A stretch of 32,216 bases of DNA from an uncultured Methylophilus sp. Its GTDB lineage: Bacteria > Pseudomonadota > Gammaproteobacteria > Burkholderiales > Methylophilaceae. This document shows positions 23,403-31,345 of this stretch, one piece after another; position 1 is the first letter of the stretch, and each line of letters opens with the position of its first letter. A model generated the notes under the pieces. It did not search any database. It was given only the letters and a program-made list of their open reading frames with translations, and was not told the DNA's origin. The position numbers and the translations under genes were made by a program. The DNA lies in the NCBI GenBank assembly GCA_936943315.1, contig CAKZJM010000322.1, forward strand, positions 1 through 32,216, in the 5' to 3' direction.

Positions 23403-24479
23403 ATGGACATGAAAGTGACACGCAAGACCATTCTCATCGTAGACGATGAAGAAACCAATCGCACCTATCTTGAGACCTTGCTCGTCTCGGAAGGCTATGC
23501 CACCTTGCAGGCCCAGGACGGAAAAATGGCCTATGACATGATACTGGCCCACAGGCCCGACCTGATCTTGCTGGATGCGATGATGCCTGTGCTGGATGGG
23601 TTTGAGCTGGCGCAGCAACTCAAGAATAATGAAGTCACCAAGATTATTCCTATCATCATGCTCACTGCCCTGGTGGATAGAGCCTCCAAAATGCGGGCCT
23701 TGCAATGTGGGGTTGAAGAATTTGTCACCAAGCCGGTTGACCGGGCTGAGCTTTGGATCCGGGTACGCAACCTGTTGCGGCTCAAGGAATACAATGACTT
23801 TCTGACCGACTACAGCCACAACCTGGAAGAACAAGTGCAAGAGCGCACTTCACAATTGGTGGCCAGTTATTTTGACTCCATGTTCAGCATCATGCGTGCA
23901 GCCGAGTTCCGTGATGAAGAAACCGGTGCCCATATCCATCGCATTGCGTTTTTCTGCAAAGAGCTGGCGACTGATTTAGGCATGCCCGCACCCTTTGTGG
24001 ATACCATTTATCACGCCAGCCCGCTACATGATGTCGGCAAAATCGGCATTCCAGACCATATTCTGCTTAAACCCGGCCCACATACGGCTGAAGAGTGGGC
24101 CATCATGAAAACCCATTCGGCGCTGGGGGATAGCATCCTCGGTCACGGCAAGAGCAGCTCACCTTTCATGATGATGGGCGCCGAAATTGCCCTCAACCAT
24201 CATGAGCGCTGGGATGGCAGCGGTTATCCTCATGGCTTGAAAGGCGAGGAGATTCCGCTCTCTGCCCGCATCATGATGATGAGTGACGTCTATGATGCCC
24301 TGCGCAGCAAGCGCCCCTATAAGCCCGCATTCACACACGAGCAGGCCTTGAACATCATCCTCGAAGGCGATGGGCGCACCCAGCCTATCCATTTTGATCC
24401 CATGATATTCAACGCATTCAAAAAGCTGGCACATCGTTTCCGCGATATTTTTGAAGAGCATGCCGATACGCCAGAGTAA
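23403..24479 (+). CDS. Response regulator with HD-GYP domain, probable c-di-GMP phosphodiesterase (358 aa)
   Basis: An N-terminal receiver (Asp58 in LLDAMMPVLDG, conserved Lys110 in VTKPVD) is joined by a coiled helical linker (about 125-155) to an HD-GYP domain. Key motifs are complete: His209-Asp210 in SPLHDVGKIGIPD, HHERWDGSGYP (about 266-276) and SDVYDALRSKRPYK. HD-GYP proteins of this layout hydrolyse c-di-GMP to pGpG/GMP, and the metal ligands appear intact. AAAGGGGG at good distance precedes the ATG. The gene follows the DivK-like receiver by 34 bases and is the natural output of the kinase operon. A perfect small dyad (TGGCAA/TTGCCA) lies just after the stop. Confidence 0.93.
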   Translation: MDMKVTRKTILIVDDEETNRTYLETLLVSEGYATLQAQDGKMAYDMILAHRPDLILLDAMMPVLDGFELAQQLKNNEVTKIIPIIMLTALVDRASKMRALQCGVEEFVTKPVDRAELWIRVRNLLRLKEYNDFLTDYSHNLEEQVQERTSQLVASYFDSMFSIMRAAEFRDEETGAHIHRIAFFCKELATDLGMPAPFVDTIYHASPLHDVGKIGIPDHILLKPGPHTAEEWAIMKTHSALGDSILGHGKSSSPFMMMGAEIALNHHERWDGSGYPHGLKGEEIPLSARIMMMSDVYDALRSKRPYKPAFTHEQALNIILEGDGRTQPIHFDPMIFNAFKKLAHRFRDIFEEHADTPE

Positions 24480-25062
24480 ATGGCAATCTTGCCATGTGCC
24501 GATGGTTGCTATCGTGTCTTTCTTGACTAAAGAGTCGATGCGGTGACCTGCGCTGGTCGCCACCTCATTTAGCGCTGTTTTCTGGGCGGTGATGGGGTGT
24601 TCACGGCGACGTTTCCTCTTGCGCCTGGTGACGTCAAGTACAGTAAAAATCCCCGCCTAAATCCTCTGCTTTTTTATTAGTCCGATTGGGCTATCTATAA
24701 AAACCGCTGCGGGTTCTATAATGCCCCGCATACATAAGGGTTTGTTTCATATAAAGAAGCTTGATGATTTTAAACAAAGCTTCCCTCTCTCACAAAAGGT
24801 CTCGGACATATCACCTGCGGTGATGTCTTCGGTCAGCCATGGTCTGCCGCACGGCATAGACCAGTCTTTATCAACGCCTGTTGATTTCAATCTTGCTCGC
24901 TTGAAAGCGCCAAAGTCAGGGCCACCATTTTTTAAACGGCGGATCAGACTGTTGCTGCGCAAAGCTCGGAGTTATTTTTTCGCGGAATTTTTCCGGAAAT
25001 GTTTTTTTTCAGTGATCACAATACGTGGTCACGCCATGGATGTTCAGAGACCCTTTTAAAAG
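24480..25062 (+). other. Long intergenic/leader region before the GGDEF-EAL gene
   Basis: These 583 bases lie between two co-directional signalling genes. A consensus -10 TATAAT (24717-24722) without a good -35 would give a leader of about 330 bases. Inside it are two notable dyads: ATCACC/GGTGAT (24809-24823) and an imperfect long hairpin TGGTCT-GCC...GGC-AGACCA (24840-24863). No c-di-GMP riboswitch (GEMM) motif was found. A 112-residue frame is open within it and is listed separately. Confidence 0.4.
24721..25059 (+). CDS. Doubtful small ORF directly upstream of GGDEF-EAL gene (112 aa)
   Basis: The frame is the same as that of the downstream gene and ends at TAA 25057-25059, three bases before its ATG. 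The product would be basic, with no recognisable domain, and there is no ribosome binding site before its ATG. Codon use is mixed. It may be a chance open frame in the leader, or a coupled leader peptide, since the main gene has only a weak ribosome binding site of its own. I regard it as unproven. Confidence 0.2.
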   Translation: MPRIHKGLFHIKKLDDFKQSFPLSQKVSDISPAVMSSVSHGLPHGIDQSLSTPVDFNLARLKAPKSGPPFFKRRIRLLLRKARSYFFAEFFRKCFFSVITIRGHAMDVQRPF

Positions 25063-26979
25063 ATGATCAGCATACGGTATTACCATTATTTCGACGAAGA
25101 CCTTCTCAGAGCCAGGTATTTCTCGCTCTTGCCTTATGTCCCCGTCGTGATTGTGGCGGCCGTGGTGGCCATGCTTACCCAGATTTCCGTATTTCATGCG
25201 ACTGAGCCATTGCTATGGTCCTTTGTCATCCCCGCGGGGTTGACGGTGGTGTCGGCAGGGGTATTTGTTTACTGGTTTTTTCACCGCAAAGAACAGCCGG
25301 AAAGTATCGTCGTCAGGCAGCGCTTGCAGTTTTTTGCCAGCCTGCTGATCATAGCCGGTGTCAGCACCATCGTCTGCGACCTGCATTTGTTGCAACATTC
25401 TGCCGGCTGTAGCCGCTACTTCCTCATTGTGCAAATGACCCTGTATGGCATCTGCTTTCCATTTTTGCTGGTGAGCCTGGGCCGCCCGGCTTATCTCTAC
25501 AACCTGATGCTGATTGCCACCACCGTGGTCTATCTGCTGTATGCCGATGTGGAGTACGCCCAGCCGTTTGCTTTTATGATTCTGGTGTTTGAGGCAGGCA
25601 TGCTCACGGCCATGAGCCGCCGCAACAAGAGCTTTGACTCGCTGGTTTTCAGCTCACTGCATGCCCAAAAACTGGCCAAGGAAAATGCACGCCTCGCCAA
25701 TGTGGATATCCTGACGGAGCTGCCCAACCGCCGCCAGTTTTTTGCCGCCATCCATGCGCAGTCGCTGGATCATCTCAAAGCAACCGGCTCACGCTTTGCC
25801 ATCGGCATCATAGATCTCGACAAATTCAAGCTGGTCAATGATTCGCATGGTCACCGCGTGGGCGATCTGGTGTTGGTAGAAATTGCCCGGCGGCTGAAAG
25901 AATGTAGCGAGTGCCAGCACCCCATTAGTTTCTATCGGCTGGGGGGCGATGAGTTTGCCTTTCACAAGCATTTTGCCGGAGATGTGGCCGCGCTTAACAC
26001 CCTGGGGCAATCACTGATTCAATCGATAGAACAGCCGGTGACAGTAGAGGGCTTGGTCTTTCACTTGAGTGCTTCTATCGGCATTGCCGTGTTCCCCGAT
26101 GTGGAAGAGTCGACAGAGAAACTGTACGAATATGCAGACTATGCGCTCTACCAGGCCAAGAATAGCGGACGTGGCCATCCCGAAGTGTTTTCTTCGCAGC
26201 ATCTGGGCAGTTTGCAAGCCAGGGTTCGGGTAGAGCGCGCATTACGCGGCGCCGATCTTCACCAGGAGTTTTTTGCCGCCTTTCAGCCAATTGTCAATAC
26301 GATGGTCAAGACGCCCGTCGCCTTTGAGTGTCTGGCACGCTGGCATCACCCCGAGATTGGCTTGGTTAAACCGAATGTCTTTATTCCCGTGGCAGAAAGC
26401 ATCGGCCTCATCTCCAGCATTACCCTGGTGTTGTTTGATAAAGCGATCCAGGCCATGCGTGACTGGCCGGAAGAGGTTGGCTTGTCTTTCAACCTGTCTG
26501 CCAACGACATCACCAATGACAAGGTCATTCATGCGCTGATCCAGAAAGTGGCCGACAGCGGGCTACGTGCACAACGGTTTACCTTTGAGCTGACCGAAAC
26601 GGCCTTGTTGCAAGACTTTGTGTCTACCCGCAAGCATATTGAGCTACTGCGTGAGGCAGGCGTGGCATTGGCGCTGGACGACTTTGGCACCGGTTATTCC
26701 AGCCTGAGCCATGTGCAGGGCCTGCCCTTGAATAAAATCAAGGTGGACAGGAGCTTTGTGCTCGACATAGAAACCAATCCCAAAAGCAGGATGATTGTCA
26801 GCTCTATCCTGAGCTTGTGCCAGGGCATCGGCATAGACTGTGTGGTTGAAGGCGCGGAGACGTCGAGCCAGATTGCGTTGCTACAGTCCATGGGCTGCCA
26901 GATTATTCAGGGCTTTTATTATGCGCAGCCCATGAGCGCCTATGCCATCTCCGACTTTCTGGCGGATACGGCTTCTTAA
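25063..26979 (+). CDS. Membrane GGDEF-EAL protein (638 aa)
   Basis: The N-terminal 185 residues hold about six hydrophobic helices forming an unnamed membrane sensor. It starts with LLRARYFSLLPYVPV and ends with a short linker helix. The GGDEF domain (about 205-375) keeps RLGGDEFAF at 292-300 and the metal Asp in GIIDLDKFK, but has no RxxD inhibitory site. The EAL domain (about 385-630) has ECLARW (422-427), an EAL variant that keeps the glutamate, plus NLSAND, DDFGTGYSS (539-547), KVDRSF and VVEGAET, so it may be catalytically competent. ATG 25063 is the first in-frame start after a stop. It is followed convergently by the receiver-EAL gene. Whether synthesis or hydrolysis of c-di-GMP dominates cannot be told. 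Confidence 0.92.
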   Translation: MISIRYYHYFDEDLLRARYFSLLPYVPVVIVAAVVAMLTQISVFHATEPLLWSFVIPAGLTVVSAGVFVYWFFHRKEQPESIVVRQRLQFFASLLIIAGVSTIVCDLHLLQHSAGCSRYFLIVQMTLYGICFPFLLVSLGRPAYLYNLMLIATTVVYLLYADVEYAQPFAFMILVFEAGMLTAMSRRNKSFDSLVFSSLHAQKLAKENARLANVDILTELPNRRQFFAAIHAQSLDHLKATGSRFAIGIIDLDKFKLVNDSHGHRVGDLVLVEIARRLKECSECQHPISFYRLGGDEFAFHKHFAGDVAALNTLGQSLIQSIEQPVTVEGLVFHLSASIGIAVFPDVEESTEKLYEYADYALYQAKNSGRGHPEVFSSQHLGSLQARVRVERALRGADLHQEFFAAFQPIVNTMVKTPVAFECLARWHHPEIGLVKPNVFIPVAESIGLISSITLVLFDKAIQAMRDWPEEVGLSFNLSANDITNDKVIHALIQKVADSGLRAQRFTFELTETALLQDFVSTRKHIELLREAGVALALDDFGTGYSSLSHVQGLPLNKIKVDRSFVLDIETNPKSRMIVSSILSLCQGIGIDCVVEGAETSSQIALLQSMGCQIIQGFYYAQPMSAYAISDFLADTAS

Positions 26980-27038
26980 CCCCTCCGGCAGGCATCGGCT
27001 TTAAGCCAGTGGCACAGCCTTAAACGAGTGGGATTGTC

Positions 27039-28223
27039 TTAAAACTGGCGGTTCCAGTGTTGCAGCCAATGTACGGTGGCGGCTTGATCCATCGGCCGGG
27101 CAAAATAATAGCCTTGCCCATAGCGGCAACCCAGCTCGCGCAGGCCGATGGCGGCCATGGTGTTTTCTATGCCTGCGGCAATTGTCTCTATGTTCAGGCT
27201 CTCAGCCAGCTTGAGGGTAGAGGCCACCACTTTTCTTGATTTTGAAGAGATTTCCATGGTGGTGACCAACGACTTGTCTATTTTTAAGCTGGTAAAAGGC
27301 AGGTTTGACAGCCTGCTGACGGACGAATTATTGTTGCCAAAATCATCAATACTTAATTTAAAGCCTTCTTCCCTCAGTTTTGCGAGCGCGTGTTGCGCTT
27401 TATCCGGGTCTTCTGTGGTGGCGGTTTCGGTCAGCTCCAGCATCACCCGTTCTGGTGGCAGGTTGCTGGCCTGGCAGGCATTGACCAGCGTATTGGCGAA
27501 CGCCTGGTTTTGAATGCTCTTGGGCGAGATGTTCATAGAAAACGACAAGGCATTGCCCAGTGAGCGGATAAAATGAAATCCGGTTTCAATGACGATTTGC
27601 GTGAGCAAGTCAATGTGTCCGGTTTTCTCGGCAACCGGAATAAACAGTTCGGGCAGCTTGACGCCCATGACCGGATGGTGCCAGCGCAACAGGCCTTCAA
27701 AGCCAATCACCTTGCCATTCACCAGGTCAATTTGCGGCTGGTAATAGAGGGCAAACTCATGTTGGCGTATGGCCTCCTCTATGGTTTCGGCATCGACAAT
27801 CAAAGACTGCGTGCTGATGTCATGGCCGGTATGTGCATGCAGGTCTACCGACACCTGGTCGGAGAGCATGTTTCTGAGGATGTGCTGGTGGAAAGGGTGG
27901 TGCAGTATGCCGCGGATGTTCAACTGGTATTGGATGGCCGCCAGTTGCACCGCGGGCAGGGCAGCGGTGCCTATGCCACTGGTGAGGATGATGGCAGACT
28001 GGCACTGATGTTGCGCCAGGGTGTGCAGTAACTCCACGCCATGCACCCCAGGCATGAGAATATCAATCGCCAGATGGGAGGGCTCTTCTTCGAGAAAGGC
28101 CGCCAGAAACTGCTTGGCATCATCAAAGATCCTCACTTCGAATCCCAGGCTTTGCGCTTCAGTGGCGATGATGTGGGCGTCGTCCCCCTCATCATCCAGA
28201 ATTAAAAGAGTGTTTGCACGCAT
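27039..28223 (-). CDS. Receiver-EAL protein with degenerate active sites (394 aa)
   Basis: An N-terminal receiver (LILDDEGDDAH, phosphorylatable Asp54 in AIDILMPG) has His109 in HHPF where a Lys-Pro pair is normal, so it may not respond normally to phosphorylation. The EAL domain (about 145-390) starts with EGLLRW and keeps the asparagine of SMNISP and DD at 293-294. However, the loop-6 motif reads DDFGNNNSS instead of DDFGTGYSS, and the usual AEGVE is IAAGIE (348-353), so the catalytic glutamate is Ala350. By analogy with RocR-type enzymes this should abolish hydrolysis. It could act as a c-di-GMP receptor or as a partner of the neighbours. GAGGAGA precedes the ATG. An AT-rich stretch at about 28351-28380 may be its promoter. 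Confidence 0.92.
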   Translation of the reverse strand: MRANTLLILDDEGDDAHIIATEAQSLGFEVRIFDDAKQFLAAFLEEEPSHLAIDILMPGVHGVELLHTLAQHQCQSAIILTSGIGTAALPAVQLAAIQYQLNIRGILHHPFHQHILRNMLSDQVSVDLHAHTGHDISTQSLIVDAETIEEAIRQHEFALYYQPQIDLVNGKVIGFEGLLRWHHPVMGVKLPELFIPVAEKTGHIDLLTQIVIETGFHFIRSLGNALSFSMNISPKSIQNQAFANTLVNACQASNLPPERVMLELTETATTEDPDKAQHALAKLREEGFKLSIDDFGNNNSSVSRLSNLPFTSLKIDKSLVTTMEISSKSRKVVASTLKLAESLNIETIAAGIENTMAAIGLRELGCRYGQGYYFARPMDQAATVHWLQHWNRQF

Positions 28224-28516
28224 ACAGCCATCTCCTCTGTTCGGTTTGTATGAAACGGATAGATGATTTCTTTTTATTTGCCAGTCCCTCCAGCAGCGCT
28301 AAATGGTCTGTATCTCAAGCCGCCCACTGAGAGAAATCGTGCTACTGAGCTAATAAATATTGATATTAATATATTTTTGCATCCATGAGTATAGTCTTAT
28401 CAAGTCGCTCAATGCGCACAGCGCTTAACGATGGAATGCACGGGTTAAAAATGCCAGGAGGCAAGCAGCGGGCTCAAGCAGATGAGGCGCATGTGAACTG
28501 GCGGGGCAGGGAGAAA
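28224..28516. other. Gap between the receiver-EAL gene and the second GGDEF-EAL gene
   Basis: The stretch is about 290 bases between two minus-strand genes. It carries the ribosome binding site of the receiver-EAL gene, an AT-rich block with near-palindromic ATATTGATATTAATAT at 28358-28373, and a short GCGC dyad near 28416-28426. No coding sequence or repeat was recognised. Confidence 0.4.
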
Positions 28517-30433
28517 CTACAGCGAGGAAAGTGCCCCGGTCTCTGCCTGTTGCAGATAGGCCTGAATTTGTTCTTTGGCCATGGGTTTGGCAAAGTAATA
28601 GCCCTGAATCCACTGGCAACCCATCGCTTGCAGAAAGCGGACCTGGCTTTCGGTCTCGGCGCCTTCGGCCACACATTCCATATGCATGCCCTGGCACAGC
28701 GCCAGGATAGAGCGGACGATGGTTTGGCTGGTGGTGTTGGTTTCAATGTCCCTGACAAAGCTGCGGTCTATTTTCAGTTTATCCAGCGGCAGGTGTTGCA
28801 CATGGCTTAGGCTGGAGTAGCCAGTGCCAAAGTCATCCAGCGCCACTTTGGCTCCTGCCTGCCTCAGCAAGCCGATATTTTGCCTGGCGGTTTCAAAGTC
28901 TTGCAGCAAAGCGGTTTCGGTGATTTCAAAAATGAACCTGGCGGGCCTTAGCTGGCTGGCCTGCATCATGCTGATCAGGTGCTTAATCACCGCCAGGTTG
29001 GTCACATCGTAGGCGGATAAATTGAAAGACAAACGCATGTGCTCGGGCCAGCTGGACATGGCATGGATGGAGTGGCTGAACATGAGTTTGGTGATGTCGG
29101 TGACTATGCCCAGGCCTTCTGCCACCGGGATAAACAGGGAAGGCGGCACCTCGCCCAGGGTTGGGCTGCGCCAGCGGGCCAGGCTTTCAAAGGCGCCGAC
29201 TTCGCCCACATCAATATCTATAATGGGCTGGAATACCGGATACAACTCGGCATGGATATTGGCCATGCGCAAGGCCTGGTCAATCCGGTTTAATTGCAGG
29301 CGTTCCTGCTCCAGTTCGTCAGAATAGATCTTGAGGTTGCCACGCTCAGTGCGTTTGACATGGTACAAGGCAAAGTCAGCGTGTTCGTATAAATCTTGCG
29401 CCGAGATGTGTTCATCGCAAACGATGCAGGCGCCCATCGACGCCTTGATCACAATCAGCAATCCATCAATGCTGATCGGTTGCGAAATCGACTGGTTGAT
29501 TTCGTAAGCGATTTGCTTGAGCGAGGTATGCTCATCATCGGTCACCAAGTGAAAAGCAAACTCATCGCCGCCCAGACGGTAAAACCGCACTTCTTCGGGC
29601 CTGACCTGCGCCAGCCGCTTGCCTACTTCAACCAGAACCAGATCGCCAATATGATGGCCATGCACGTCATTGACCGGTTTGAAATTATCCAGGTCCAGAA
29701 TGCCTACCGCAAAACACAGGTTAGTTTGCCGGGCCAGGATCAGCTCCTGCTCCACTTGCACAAAAAACTGCCGACGATTGGGCAGTTGGGTCAACACATC
29801 CTGGTTAGCCAGCCGCTGGTTGTCTTTTAATAAAGCCTGGGTTTCATACGTGGCGTTGACCCATTGGTCAAACACCGTACTGCTGGCATGCATGGCCAGC
29901 AGCATGCCAACTTCAAATACCATGATCAATAAAGCAACCAGGGTGGCATGCTCAATCTGGCCGATAAACACACAGGCAATGGCCGATGAAATCATCAATA
30001 TATTGTAGAGATAGGCCGCCGTGCCAATTTTTCTGAGGATAAAGGCGAAGCAAAAGCCATAGAGGGTGTTGTGAAAAATGAGGAAGTAATGCCCGAATTG
30101 ATCGGTGAGCGGGTAAATATACAGGCTGCGCGCAAACGTGATGACCCCGGCAAAAATAAAAATGGCAGAAGCGATATCGAGCCGCCGGTGTATGGCGTGG
30201 ATAGGCGGGTGTTCATTGCGATGCACAAACCAGTAAGCCAGCATCCCCGCACAAAAGAGCATTCTTAATACCGGCGCTGCAATCGCCAGTTTCCAATCCA
30301 CACTGTCTTTTAGCACAATGATTTGTATCGTCAGTGCGCTGATGGCCATGAAAATGGCGACAGGCACATCATTGAGCAGGCTGTTATAGCGCGCTCGCAG
30401 CAATTCATGACTGGTGGTTTTAAAAAATAGCAT
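28517..30433 (-). CDS. Second membrane GGDEF-EAL protein, inverted paralogue (638 aa)
   Basis: This protein has the same length and layout as the protein at 25063-26979: a six-helix membrane region beginning ELLRARYNSLLNDVPVA, then GGDEF (RLGGDEFAF, GGDEF at 288-292, with ILDLDNFKPVND), then EAL (FESLARW, 416-418 ESL; NLSAYD; DDFGTGYSS; KIDRSF; VAEGAET). Key EAL residues are complete and closer to consensus than in the paralogue. No RxxD inhibitory site is seen before GGDEF. It reads away from the FecI-type gene and towards the receiver-EAL gene. The two paralogues probably arose by duplication with inversion and have diverged mostly in the membrane part, which suggests different signals. Confidence 0.92.
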   Translation of the reverse strand: MLFFKTTSHELLRARYNSLLNDVPVAIFMAISALTIQIIVLKDSVDWKLAIAAPVLRMLFCAGMLAYWFVHRNEHPPIHAIHRRLDIASAIFIFAGVITFARSLYIYPLTDQFGHYFLIFHNTLYGFCFAFILRKIGTAAYLYNILMISSAIACVFIGQIEHATLVALLIMVFEVGMLLAMHASSTVFDQWVNATYETQALLKDNQRLANQDVLTQLPNRRQFFVQVEQELILARQTNLCFAVGILDLDNFKPVNDVHGHHIGDLVLVEVGKRLAQVRPEEVRFYRLGGDEFAFHLVTDDEHTSLKQIAYEINQSISQPISIDGLLIVIKASMGACIVCDEHISAQDLYEHADFALYHVKRTERGNLKIYSDELEQERLQLNRIDQALRMANIHAELYPVFQPIIDIDVGEVGAFESLARWRSPTLGEVPPSLFIPVAEGLGIVTDITKLMFSHSIHAMSSWPEHMRLSFNLSAYDVTNLAVIKHLISMMQASQLRPARFIFEITETALLQDFETARQNIGLLRQAGAKVALDDFGTGYSSLSHVQHLPLDKLKIDRSFVRDIETNTTSQTIVRSILALCQGMHMECVAEGAETESQVRFLQAMGCQWIQGYYFAKPMAKEQIQAYLQQAETGALSSL

Positions 30434-30823
30434 GGATACTTCAAGTCGTTATTATTTTTGGCTGTTTTATCATAAGCAGACCGGGTAGGTTTCTATTCGC
30501 TGAACAGCAAGCGATAAACTTTCCAATTACGGATTTGCGGCGGCTGAAAACGGGTTCGCGGGCTACCTTTGGTCTTTTATGCGCGCTCACCGGGTCTTTA
30601 GCCCTTGATGCTTAGTCAGGCGTGATTGTACGTTTTTTTAATTGTAAAAAATGGCTTATAGCAGCCAATTATTAAAAAAATGGTTGTAATGAGCCGGGTT
30701 AAAAAGCGAGTTGAAGGCTGTCTCATCTTTTTTTAATTGAGAATCAATCTCTTATGCAATTTGTCCGTCATGGCACATGTTTTGCAACCAATACAATGAG
30801 AAATCAAAGTAGGGTGGTGGAAT
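30434..30823. other. Divergent intergenic region before FecI-type and GGDEF-EAL genes
   Basis: This is a 390-base AT-rich gap. Besides the candidate Fur box it shows GGGCTA (30560-30565) pairing with TAGCCC (30599-30604), enclosing a smaller ACC/GGT pairing, and a TGGCT/AGCCA hairpin near 30653-30668. I do not recognise a riboswitch. No coding ORF is convincing. It probably contains two back-to-back promoters. Confidence 0.4.
30733..30751. promoter_or_regulatory. Candidate Fur box
   Basis: TTAATTGAGAATCAATCTC matches the 19-base Fur consensus (GATAATGATAATCATTATC) at 12 of 19 positions by my alignment, with the central TGA.AATCA.T conserved. It lies about 70 bases before the FecI-type start, where iron repression is expected. 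Moderate match, no experimental support. Confidence 0.5.
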
Positions 30824-31327
30824 ATGAGCAGCGAAACACTGGCTTGGTGCGGAATCGATTTAAAGTGGGCCTATACCGATGTATTGCGTCGGATTGGTCG
30901 CCGAACGGCTTGTGTGCAACGTGCCAAGGATATTCTGCATGACGCGCTGGTGTTTTTTGCAGTCTCCAGCCATCCGGCGCGGGAAGAATCCCCGCAAGCC
31001 TACCTCAATGGCATCGTTAACCACTTGCTGGTAGACGAGTTCCGCTACCGGACACGGTTTGTCGATGAAGAGCAAATGGACGAAACCGCGCTGATTCTGG
31101 AGTGCACGCCTGAGCAGTTGTATGAAACCCGCCAAAAACTGCATCACCTGCAACGCGTGGTCGATTTGTTGCCAGAAAAATGCCGCCAGGTATTCTGGCT
31201 CTACCATGTCGACGACATGAAGCAACGTGAAATTGCCGTGCAGCTTGATATCAGTGTCAATATGGTCGAAAAACACCTGATTCGCGCCATGCTTGATATC
31301 CGGGCGTTTCAGCAGGCCACGCATTAA
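30824..31327 (+). CDS. FecI-type ECF sigma factor (167 aa)
   Basis: This is a group 4 sigma factor of the FecI class. Region 2 is seen around RAKDILHDALVFFAV and SPQAYLNGIVNHLLVDEFRYRTR. Region 4 is LPEKCRQVFWLYHVDDMKQREIAVQLDISVNMVEKHLIRAMLDIR, with the VEKH signature of the FecI branch. An upstream GGTGG supports ATG 30824. A FecR gene starts 18 bases after the stop, giving the usual cell-surface signalling pair for a TonB-dependent (siderophore or ferric citrate) receptor, presumably located just past the window. A candidate Fur box lies upstream. Confidence 0.93.
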   Translation: MSSETLAWCGIDLKWAYTDVLRRIGRRTACVQRAKDILHDALVFFAVSSHPAREESPQAYLNGIVNHLLVDEFRYRTRFVDEEQMDETALILECTPEQLYETRQKLHHLQRVVDLLPEKCRQVFWLYHVDDMKQREIAVQLDISVNMVEKHLIRAMLDIRAFQQATH

Positions 31328-31345
31328 CAGCGATGTCTAAGTCTT

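Noticed and set aside
30434-30620. c-di-GMP (GEMM) riboswitch before the second GGDEF-EAL gene
   Set aside because: The conserved GEMM sequence blocks are not present on either strand.
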